Source of the DNA: Ligula intestinalis
Lineage: Eukaryota; Platyhelminthes; Cestoda; Diphyllobothriidea; Diphyllobothriidae
DNA length: 64,000 nucleotides
Direction of reading: 5' to 3'
Assembly (NCBI GenBank): GCA_036362985.1
Contig: JAYGXS010000003.1
Span: 31,270,071 to 31,334,070, forward strand
A program made the translations under genes and the position numbers. Under the pieces are notes generated by a model. That model worked only from the letters and a program-made list of their open reading frames with translations, ran no database searches and was not told the origin of the DNA. Positions 56,001 to 64,000 of the stretch are shown piece after piece. Position 1 is the stretch's first letter. Every line of letters starts with the position of its first letter.

Positions 56001-59000
56001 GCCTCGGTCCTACTAGAATGGTATTAATCTTCCAAATCATTAATTAGAATTATTGTCAACAATGCCATCCTACCGCAGCTCATATGAACTACATATCCAG
56101 AGTTCTGATCCAGTTTAACTTCTTCAGTGTCTACCATTGCCTGTTCGATAATCTTATCGTTAGGCTCTTCATTGTTGTCAAAAAGTACTGTGCTAACGTT
56201 ATGTAAATCCTCCAGGAGTAATCCTTTTGAAAATTGGCATTAAAAATCTAAATTGCAATTAATCAGCCTCAGTGAAATAAAAGTGCAACCCGCCAACACT
56301 TTATCGCTGTGTCTTACAGCAGGATGAGCGTAGAGATGCTGGCTTGCTCAGGACGTAACTCGTAGTGATAGTAGGCTTGCGCAGCACATAAGGCACTCTC
56401 TATGCCCTCAACAAACCCAAGCCCGATGTCACGCCAGAGTCACAAAACCGCAGGCGAGTTTGGACGTGTGTCACAAACGCCCGATCCACGTTCGGTTGAT
56501 TGAGACTTCATAAAAGCAGCGGCTTTGATTCAATGTGAGTGAAAGTGCAATTGAGGTCACATTAAGAAGAAGCCATTGCGCCCTGACTCTCTCTCTCCTG
56601 AAAGGTGATCACTAAACCTCTTCAGCGATGAATGTGCACTTAGTGCTAACGAGTCAAAATCCTGCTCTGAGGCACCAGTTCACTGTTGGAGCCAGCCAGC
56701 CATCTAAATGGACGTAAGTGACTGACAAAACTGCAGGAGTCTGTCTTCGCGTGCCCCGTACTACCGGGTCCCCGTACAATACACTAGGTTCTCGCATAGG
56801 AGCAGGGGCTGGGTTACCGTAAAGGCACTGGCTTTAAGCTGAATTAAATTTCGCGATAACCAGCTGGAAGGACAGTTGGCGAGCATACGCATACTTTCGA
56901 TAACTTCTCTTCGGGCCATTACATTTATATGGAAGGGGAAGGTACAGGGTGACAAGCAATCAATTAATTATCGTTCTAATCAACTTAGTCTTGGGAATGG
57001 TGGCTTGGGGTTTGGTTTGATAAAAAGTTGGGAAGTGAAAGGTTAATTAGGAGAGGGAGGAGGGAAAGAACGCGTGGAAAATGCTGGTAGTTCTGCGGCC
57101 GTTGGCCATGCTAGGCTTGGGACCTGAAGAATGTTCTTCTGTGCGCACAACACCGGCTTCATCAGGCGAATGGCCATGGCCTCCGCTGTTGCCAGCAGCC
57201 GTTGACACAGGGACTTCAGGTAATCTGGTGAGACCTTGTTGATCACCTAAAAAGCTTCGTTCGGGTCAACACGGTGTCCAGAATCCACCATATGAGTAAG
57301 AATGGAACTGTTGATGTTCCTGACTTCGCCTTTGTTAAGCTATGCTGGCAGATGCCCCCGTATCCTCTTGGATAAGCGCCGGCTCGTGCGACCTAATTAA
57401 CCTGCTCCACAGAAACAAGTAAATAAGTAAATGCATATGGAAGTGGTCTGGGCTGGCAGCTTATCCTTACCTTTGCCATGTAGGACCGGGTTTGTTGAGA
57501 ATAACACCCGAACCTTCGCCGCTGGGAAGGTTCGTGATACGGCTTGGTTAAGGCATCGGCTTAACAGTTTACTTGCTGCGTCCCCTTGAAAGGGGGCTTA
57601 GAGGAAAAGGGTCTTCTTTTCCACGGTGGGTGTTAAGGGTTTGCGTTCTCTCTCCACCATGTTCTTCTGAATAAACTTGTCAAGGTACCCGTTCTCTCGA
57701 AGCAGGTCCTGGATCTTCATGAGCTCTCTTTCGATAGTCTCGTCCGAGCAGATTTTTCTAGCCCTTTGCGTTAAGCAGCGGACTAGATTACGCTTCTGCT
57801 GGATAGGTACGAAGCTGTATGGGATTGGTTCTAATAACTGAAAGAAAACTGAGCATGTGTTTTAATTTTTGCGATTTTGGTCAAATGTTAATGCTTACCA
57901 AAGAGCTTTGGAATAATTTTCGGTTTGATACTTTTTGCTCTCTAGAGGTCAGTAAGGTCAGTGGGCTTTAGAAACACTGGCCTTTTTGAAACACTTTTTG
58001 GTTAATATTCGGGGTTCCGACTGTTTCATAATATTCTTAACATTTTTGGAGGAACTGCCCGGCAGAACTGAACAATGGACCTACTATTTATGTGAAAATC
58101 ACAGAAAAATGCTGAAATGTATCTGAATACAGTGGACAATAGCCCTGTTAATACGTATACCACAGGCACTACGGTGCCTTACTTACGTGAGCATAATAAT
58201 AAACTCGTTTATTTGTTTTATTTTCTGTTGTTCTTAAATTTATCTTCTAGAATTTTTTTCTTTTTAAATGCATGAAAGATTCCTGAATAGGGATATACAG
58301 GAATAGTTAATATTTGTTCTGAACCACCTTGTCTTCCCAAGGTGAAGTAAATTTCGAATTATTAGTCTTTCCAGCCCACTCTGGCAATTTGAACTACCGC
58401 TTAAACTAACAAACTGACGACAGAACACCCTTCAATATTCGTTCTTACTCTAAATAGCCCCAATATGTCTATGTCGAAGGTATTTTGGGAGAGGATCTCT
58501 GCACAAGGCGTGGGTATGCAGACTTTCTAACGCAATCAAGCTTCACGAACCACCACCAAAGAATCAAGCCATGTCACGCCAACCTTTATTTCGTCTATAG
58601 GAAGTTGCTTAACTGTGAATGGAACCACATCAAAACTTAAAGAACATCTAAAAGACAGTCTCACCAAACCAACAATTCTGTGGATACTTTTTGTCCATGT
58701 GTACTGTATGCCTTAGGGGGGGGGGCTAACAATCCACATTCGAAAGGATCTCCGATTGCGACGTCAGTATGCAGCCAGGTTTCAGCATTAAAAAGTAGGA
58801 TGTAAGGCTTTCAAGCTTAGAGATCAAAACCCTCGTCTGAACTGTCTGATTTATAAGCACCTTTTTAGAAACATGTCAAACTGCAAACCATTCCCTACCC
58901 CCGCCAAATGTGCTCATCTTTCAAGCCTTTGTTATTCTGAATGATTTCGATCCAACGGTTTGTTCAAACACACTTTATCTTCGAAATTTGCTGGAACAAT

Positions 59001-61492
59001 TTACAAAAAAACCTTTCTAATAAATAAGCCAGCAAATGCACGTGTTCAGTAAGTCATATAACGTATTTTTTACGTTTTTTGGAAATATTGGAGCATATTC
59101 TTCCACCGTTTTCCTATTGTTTCGTGACTCTTACATTCGATTGAAAAGTCTTGCTAATTGTGACCTCCCGAGGTAATTTAAAGCCGTTCATACTATTGAG
59201 ATTAGATCGTTTACACTTGACTCCTTAACACAAACCCTAGAATGCAATTGTCGACGGAAGCAGTTAGCCCTTCTGTGAAGTTCAAAAGACAGAAATTAAT
59301 ATGTTCAAAATGCATTAGCATGAGTAACTATATCAGTAGGCAAGATCTTAGTGGGATGCCTGCTGGAAAGTGCTGATGGGAAATTTGTGTCCGATTTTTA
59401 TCATTCGAAAAACCAGAAAATAATACGTATGCAGGAGCGGCTACCCACGCACATACATAAGGGCGACTGGGATGGCCCTTTCTGACTTATTAGTCTCTGT
59501 TTGCTAGTCCAATAAAACCGTCTTGTAGGGCCGCCTAAATATCGGTTCCTCCCGCCCATCTATCTTACGGAATTGGTGGTTAAACATTTAAACCTCAGTT
59601 AACGGGTGTAAATAAATATTAAATTATGGTGAAAGTGATCAAAGAATATTAAATTAAAGCCGCATATAATTGTTTTAATCATCTAAAGATGATCAACTTC
59701 ATCAGTGTAAATTCCTGCTGCCTATTGATAGAAATTCCAAGTTATTTTGGTGGAATTTAACGAAAAAGAGAAAATCGGGTTACTGAAAATGTAAAAGTAG
59801 TTTATTATTACAGGTCAAAGGCAAATAGGACCTCTGAAGACAGTCCTACCGCAAGTCCCACGCAACCTCAGCTTTTAATGACCAGTTATTCTTATTCAGT
59901 TGGCTGTCGACCGCGACCACCTTAACGAGGGACATTCCAGTCACTCTGATCTTTTTTGTTATTTGTTTCTGTATATGTTACTGATCATAATGTGACTGTC
60001 TGTGAGAGTCCTAAATTGAGCTTCAAAGAGGAGGGTGACAAACACGACCCTTTTATCTGACCAGCAATATCCAGCACCAGTCGAGTAAACAAGGCAAACC
60101 AGAAAAACGGCTTAAATGTGATTGACAGAGTGCGTGGCTCTCATTCCCTGAAAGGACAAGAAGGTTCAGTCATAAAGCCATAGAACAGTTAATACTTTAA
60201 TTTTTGGGTAATAAATTTATTTGATGATGCGCTCCTATTGCTAATACGCCCACCTTCCTGGTTGTTTAATATGGACTTCAATTCAGAAATCAATCATAGT
60301 AGGCGGTAGGCAGCTGATGTGTGCAGACACCGCTCACAGGACAGCGAGGCTCCTGAGGTTTCACAGTTTCTCAGCGAAAGGGTTACATCTGGACTGCTTT
60401 CGTCTGGCGATTATGTGGGGAGGGACGTGGTAAAGAGAACTTGAGGGGCCGCCTCACCAGGACAGGCGTATGATTAAGTTTTAGGTTAAGGTCAGAGTTG
60501 ACATCAGGATCAGGATTATGCAGAGCGTTCAGATTTGGGTTCATGATAACTTTAGGCTGTAGGTTAAGGAAGGGGTGAGGGTCAAGATGACGGTTGCCGT
60601 TTAGTTTTATGTTAGTGTTCGTTTTAGAATAAAGACAAGGTAATATTGATCCTTCATGAAATGTAAAACAAGGCTAAATTTTAAGGGTAGAGCATTTCTA
60701 CTGCTGTGTCCTTTTTGAAAACCATCCTTACCGGAGGGTTTTATGATGCAGGTCAACTGCCTTCCACCCACGAAATCGGTACCGATCTAGGGTTTTTTTA
60801 TTTTGGTAAGCACAGTGAAGCCTCGGGTGACGATTAGCCCCATTTACAAGCATTTCCGGTAACGCGCGAGCCACTAGCGGTTTAGTTGTTCCGACTGACG
60901 AGCTTCGCTCAGTAAATGGGCTGTCAGTGCGTGTGTGTGGCTGTTTCCGCCGTTGAACCTTGCTCCCTGGACGTGAGGCCTCGGTCGCTTGCAGCCAATC
61001 AGTGAACTGAAGCAATTTGATTGGCTATGTTTGGCAAGACGAGCGTTTCAAATGACCAGCTCGTTGCCGGATTGGATTAAACTGTTTAACCGAGGTTTTA
61101 TTTTATTATTATTTCTGAGAATCAGAGTTTTGGGATGAATGCATCCACTATACTCATGTAAAAAAGAAAATGAAACTTTCATTCGTCTTTGTGTAAGGTC
61201 ACCAACCTGTTCTCTGTGCAACTGACCTTATTTTGCGCAACTGTAGGATAAACGTGGCCCAAAAAGATAACAACGAAAGCGAGGGCTCTGAGGCTGAATC
61301 GGAGGCAGAAGAACTTGACTTGCCTGAGCCTGAAACTGGACCACCACTGCTTACGCCAATTGCGGAGGATGAGGATCTGAGTGGAATACCACCTTGGTCT
61401 GCCAAACTCACCTCCTCCTATCTTCCGCAATTTGCCATGGCCTTGCTCTCCTCCAATCTCTGGCCGGGTGCTTATGCAATTGGATTTGAACA
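52658..61492 (+). CDS. RSPH4A: Radial spoke head protein, RSPH4A/RSPH6A family (partial; last exon(s) beyond window or not recognised)
   Basis: Five exons: 52658-53004, 53042-53132, 53164-53558, 55230-55552, 61247-61492, with junction phases 0, 1, 0, 2. Encodes about 467 residues. Family-typical strings are visible: EIENAKAFL, RFWGKIFGL, YFVLSEFGSDWELLPPV, LFFTGDLDAPI, LRAQIARITAATLISP, FLLPQGRTKW, GPPLLTPIAED and SNLWPGAYAIGFE. Family knowledge: RSPH4A/6A proteins form the head of the radial spoke in motile 9+2 cilia and flagella, which regulates dynein-driven bending. In flatworms that fits sperm flagella or excretory and epidermal cilia. Odd: one base appears missing near 52784 in exon 1, and introns 1 and 2 are only 37 and 31 bp. 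The expected C-terminal block (normally FEN..IGWGHKY in relatives) was not found before 64000. The choice between RSPH4A and RSPH6A is not possible from this. Confidence 0.9.
53005..53041 (+). other. 37-bp micro-intron 1
   Basis: GTAAGA donor, AT-rich body, TATATTAG acceptor. Without removal the frame breaks after a few codons; with removal VKSERQ follows IYNE in phase 0. Confidence 0.75.
53042..53132 (+). CDS. RSPH4A: Radial spoke head exon 2 (small)
   Basis: 91 bp encoding about 30 residues (VKSERQ...LNHILNNAEI) plus one base, lying between two micro-introns. It ends at GAAATAG before GTGAAA. The phase-1 base plus GA of the next exon gives Gly, leading into FSVDESIL. Confidence 0.75.
53133..53163 (+). 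other. 31-bp micro-intron 2
   Basis: GTGAAAATT donor and CATTTTAG acceptor. At 31 bp it is at the lower limit of spliceosomal introns, as seen in trematode and cestode 5' introns. Confidence 0.75.
53164..53558 (+). CDS. RSPH4A: Radial spoke head exon 3
   Basis: Encodes FSVDESILVSMHFQKLL, the highly conserved RFWGKIFGL segment, an acidic linker, then YFVLSEFGSDWELLPPVEPEQ. Ends at CAG before GTAAGC in phase 0. The open frame continues a little into intron 3 before a stop; that extension is intronic. Confidence 0.92.
53559..55229 (+). other. Radial spoke intron 3
   Basis: 1.67 kb, AT-rich. No coding relic or clear repeat recognised. The acceptor is cataaacag. Confidence 0.8.
55230..55552 (+). 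CDS. RSPH4A: Radial spoke head exon 4
   Basis: Begins IKCARKIRLFFTGDLD after AG at 55229 and carries the most conserved core of the family, LRAQIARITAATLISP, then an acidic insert (EEEEELDDEE) and FLLPQGRTK. The donor is GGTAAGT and the exon ends in phase 2 inside a Trp codon that is completed at 61247. Confidence 0.93.
57043..57840 (-). mobile_element. Penelope-like element fragment (second lineage) in intron 4
   Basis: With a few stops the minus strand reads VPIQQKRNLVRCLTQRARKI, LMKIQDLLRENGYLDKFIQK, then a segment LFSTNPVLHGKGKDKLPAQT, CFCGAG*LGRTSRRLSKRI (damaged GIY-YIG core), EVRNINSSILTHMVDSGHRV and SPDYLKSLCQRLLATAEAMA. Order matches the RT-to-endonuclease part of Penelope-like elements. 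The sequence differs clearly from the Penelope piece at 42 kb. It is antisense to the host gene and dead. Confidence 0.78.
60475..60630 (+). repeat. Degenerate GTTAGG-type tract
   Basis: Variants such as TTTAGGTTAAGGTCAGAG, GGATCAGGATTATG, TAGGTTAAGGAAGGGGTGAG, TTATGTTAGTGTTCG. Resembles the tract at 39820-39975. Confidence 0.55.
61247..61492 (+). CDS. RSPH4A: Radial spoke head exon 5
   Basis: Acceptor AACTGTAG, then INVAQKDNNESEGSEAE, GPPLLTPIAEDED, IPPWSAKLTSSYLPQFAMAL and SNLWPGAYAIGFE. All are in the expected order for the C-terminal third of the family. The donor is probably CA|GTTAGT at 61493 (phase 2). The following exon is not identified in the remaining 2.5 kb. Confidence 0.9.
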
Positions 61493-62230
61493 GTTAGTGC
61501 TTTGTTTAACTTCCACCTATACCTTTGAGTGCGTTTCTTAGGTTGCAGCCAGTCCTATTGACTTCCTCGCCTGCAAAAGCAGTAGAGGCATCTAATTCAA
61601 ACCACCTAATGGCCTGTGCGCAACAAGGCGACGTACTACAGATGGCCATCTTCGTGGATAGGAATTTGCATCCAGAAGTTGAAGGAGCCTGACATGAATA
61701 AGCAGTAGGAAAACCAATAAAATCTGATTGAGTTGAGGTCCATCAAGCAGTAACAGTAGAGTAAAGGGCTCTCCACGGAGACTAAACCCCAGATCTCTAT
61801 AAAATGAGACCAGTGGTAGTGGTAATTTATTCGTAATTTTAATTCAGTAATTTGCCATGATTAATTGAATTTCTAATTTTTCTTGATTTTTTTTTCAAAT
61901 TTACACACGTTTTGCTGTAATTATGCATAACTTGTTTGCAATATTTTTATCTTCTAGCTCTGGTTTTTGTTTGAAATATTTCTGTTATTTTCTCTTTGCG
62001 CCCCAACTGTAGTCCCCTTTTATCACCCGTCTCGCATTACAGAATTCTTGGTTTCCGTGATGAATCCCCTGTAGTAGACTTTTATCCACGAGCGTTGTCT
62101 CAGTGGTTAAAAATACCGTGGTAGCCAACCTCTGTAACAGAATTTCCCCATCATATGTGACAGTATACTGTCATATATGGTTTGGGGTTTTAAGGAAGTT
62201 TATACATGTCAGATGTTTTAAGACAGTAGA
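61493..62230. other. Probable intron 5 of the radial spoke gene, first part
   Basis: No family-like coding block is seen. If the gene model is right, this is intron. A short CTCAGTGGTTAAAAATACC near 62099 recalls a tRNA A box. Confidence 0.45.
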
Positions 62231-62237
62231 ATATTTG

Positions 62238-62385
62238 AGAAGAAGAAGAAGACTCGATCGCTGGGACAATATGTTCATTTGCCTTAGGCGTATAAACATA
62301 TTGTCCCAGCGATCGAGTCTTCTTCTTCTTCGTCTTCTTCTTCTTCTTCTTCTTCTTCTTCTTCTTCTTCTTCTTCTTCTCAATT
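62238..62385. repeat. Near-perfect palindrome with GAA/TTC microsatellite
   Basis: Left arm GAAGAAGAAGACTCGATCGC...ACAATATGTT (about 62240-62274) is the exact inverse of the right arm (about 62294-62328), separated by about 20 bp containing GCCTTAGGC. The right arm runs into a TTC repeat to about 62380. The GATCGCTGGGAC block also ends the arms at 25.1 and 38.6 kb. Poly-Lys, poly-Arg and poly-Leu open frames here are microsatellite artefacts. Confidence 0.85.
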
Positions 62386-63520
62386 GCTTCCTGAGACACG
62401 AATGTTCGCTTGTATTAGTGGAATATTTATTCATAATGCATCGTATGCATCAATTTCTTGATGCTGCTTATAAATTATACAAGTCCATCCACAATCATTG
62501 CGACTTCTTCTTCATAGCGTAGAGAAATTTGGGATATTCCTTATATATAATTTGTAAAAAATTTAGTTTGGAAGCATTGTGTTCTTTCTTCCAGTATGAA
62601 GTTTTAAGAAGACGTCATTTATAAGAAAACGAGTGCAATACAAAGTATTTTGGTTTATATTTTCTATGCAGTATAATTAAATTTTTGCGGACATCAAAAA
62701 CCAATGAGAAAAATTCATGCTTCTTAAGTAGCCATTTTTACAGGGTTTACTTTTCGCAGGCGGGTGTAACGATGATTGTTTAAAAGCCAGCATCCAGTTG
62801 CAACTGAAATAGTTTTGAATGATATTGCACGATCATCTCTTTTACTGTCCTAGCTCATAATATATTCGAATGAAAAGAACATTTCAGCAATTTCTTCGAA
62901 ATTTTATGATATAAGGTATATACTGTACCTGTAACGACGAGGAATTGGTCGTCGAGTACTTAGAACGTGATCAACTAGTAAAGCCAACGGGTGGCTTTCT
63001 TTATACGGATTAAATGCTGTACCACATTGGAAGCATAGGTACGAGCTAAAAATTCGGTCACAAGGGCCACGAACCTTTGTGCAATACGATGTCATGTGAT
63101 CTACTCGAAACGACAGAAACCACTCAGAAAGTTTTGAAAGATGCATCAAACCACGGGTCTGTGGCGAAGAGTGGAAAGAAAAGTGCTGCAATAATTCCGA
63201 CCAATATGGATGAAGTTCAAACTGAAGACCAACTCACTAATATCCCTTAGTATCCATGATCTGCCCCGTCGCCCAATTGATACTCCAATCTTGAACAGTC
63301 AATAAATATTTATAAGAAAATAAATTTTTTACTGAAACTTAATAAGTAACATTACAATTAGTCACTGCGAAATATGCTTGTACATCTGCATATGATCCGG
63401 CGCTCGACAAGTCCTCTTCCTTATCCAAGCTTGCAATGTCATCAACCAGGAAGGGTGCTTCCTGGAACCGACCGATGTACGGTAACCTACTACTGCATAC
63501 TCCCGATCAAAAACCGAGAA
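62386..63520. other. Unassigned stretch
   Basis: AT-rich. A minus-strand open frame at 62904-63191 is not recognised. No radial spoke C-terminal exon was found. Confidence 0.4.
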
Positions 63521-63524
63521 TACG

Positions 63525-63720
63525 GCGAACCCGTACCTCAGTGGTTAGGGCGTTTGACTCTGACAAGAGAGGTCGTGGTTTGGAAACTCGAGTGCGGCAG
63601 CAATTGCAGTGGCAACATTGGGGTTGGGTATAGCTAGCTGACGACGGCTAATAAGCCAGGACTAGCTATCCTAGCGTCCCTCTGTCTTTCTCGGTGATAC
63701 CTTAAAAATAAATTTAAAAA
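63525..63720 (+). repeat. tRNA-derived SINE candidate
   Basis: CTCAGTGGTTAGGGCGTTTG (A-box-like, about 63538) and GAGGTCGTGGTTTGGAAACT (B-box-like, about 63568), spaced as in a tRNA, then GACGACGGCTAATAAGCC (shared in near form with 22.2 and 37.0 kb) and an AT-rich tail TAAATTTAAAAAATTTATTT. Not a functional tRNA: the cloverleaf stems do not close. Confidence 0.6.
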
Positions 63721-64000
63721 ATTTATTTGGAAGTCCCGACGATAGTTTGCAAAGCCCTAATAAAACTGCAGCAACAGTGTGTTAAGATCGCTAAAGTATT
63801 AGTTACGCGATCTATGACAGTAGCTAATTCTAAACCAAAATATTGAGTGATCGTTAGATAGCGACTCGGACGTGGACTTTCATGCCATCATTGCGTCGAT
63901 TACGACCTCCCCCACCACTGAGCACGAGAGTTGTAAATTGTAGTGCGCATCTGGTCGCGTAACCGCTACGTACTATGAATACAGCGTACATTGTGCCACT
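63721..64000. other. Unassigned right edge
   Basis: No coding or repeat recognised. Confidence 0.4.

Larger units (their letters stand above)
55553..61246 (+). other. Radial spoke intron 4 with repeats
   Basis: 5.7 kb. Contains an antisense Penelope-like fragment (57043-57840), a degenerate GTTAGG-type tract (about 60475-60630) and a GC-richer CCAAT-containing stretch at 60720-61060. Minus-strand open frames at 56761-56955 and 60728-61015 are not recognised. The rest is unassigned. Confidence 0.8.

Noticed and set aside
62171..62522. Open frames with poly-Arg, poly-Lys or poly-Leu
   Set aside because: Produced by the GAA/TTC microsatellite and the palindrome; no real protein.
63530..63605. 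Functional tRNA gene
   Set aside because: A- and B-box-like strings present but the acceptor and anticodon stems do not pair; better as a SINE head.
61493..64000. Final exon of the radial spoke gene
   Set aside because: Looked for an FEN..IGWG-type block after an AG acceptor in the right phase and found none; NIGVGYS near 63620 lies inside a SINE candidate and is not a match.

Overview
This is a eukaryotic, animal-type window: spliced genes separated by long repeat-filled introns, no operons, and roughly even base composition with AT-rich stretches. The best guess is a parasitic flatworm, perhaps a pseudophyllidean tapeworm. Three things point there: very small introns (37 and 31 bp) at the 5' end of one gene followed by kilobase introns, as reported for schistosome and tapeworm genes; the mixture of CR1/jockey-type and RTE-type LINEs with several Penelope-like elements; and the retroelement protein families themselves. 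The taxon is inferred and was not searched.

Two host genes can be built, both on the + strand. (1) A YY1/pleiohomeotic-type transcription factor has four coding exons (10942-11668, 13762-14135, 18953-19116, 19670-20501). Every splice junction is phase-consistent, and the four C2H2 fingers are nearly identical to vertebrate YY1, followed by an unusual C-terminal tail of about 276 residues. (2) A radial spoke head protein of the RSPH4A/RSPH6A family has five coding exons from 52658 to 61492 and runs off the window. Its first exon carries an apparent one-base frameshift at about 52784. The two genes are unrelated in function: one is a nuclear zinc-finger regulator, the other a cilia/flagella axoneme structural protein.

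Everything else is mostly mobile DNA. 1-9.8 kb is a graveyard of CR1/jockey-like LINEs on both strands. 9.9-20.5 kb is the YY1 locus, whose second intron holds a 1.6 kb element with inverted arms of about 400 bp. 21.5-41.5 kb has two assembly gaps, degenerate LINE pieces, tRNA-derived SINE candidates, an inverted pair of 1 kb repeats (25 and 38 kb), and about ten copies of a GC-rich CCAAT-containing repeat that looks like solo LTRs. 41.9-43.1 kb is a mariner-type inverted-repeat element (TA target site, 97 bp terminal repeats) that contains the 3' part of a Penelope-like element. 44.5-44.85 kb is an inverted pair of Penelope-LTR-like arms. 48.9-51.3 kb is a minus-strand LINE cluster with one LINE nested in another. 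52.6-61.5 kb is the radial spoke gene, with a second, different Penelope-like element antisense in its last intron. 62.2-62.4 kb is a near-perfect palindrome ending in GAA/TTC repeats.

The most interesting signals are the inverted-repeat structures: the mariner/Penelope composite, the long-armed element in the YY1 intron, and the outward-facing Penelope-LTR-like pairs carrying hammerhead-like CTGATGA...GAAAC motifs. A recurrent GAGGCCC-loop-GGGCCT hairpin also marks LINE 3' ends. No CRISPR, rRNA or intact tRNA gene was seen.
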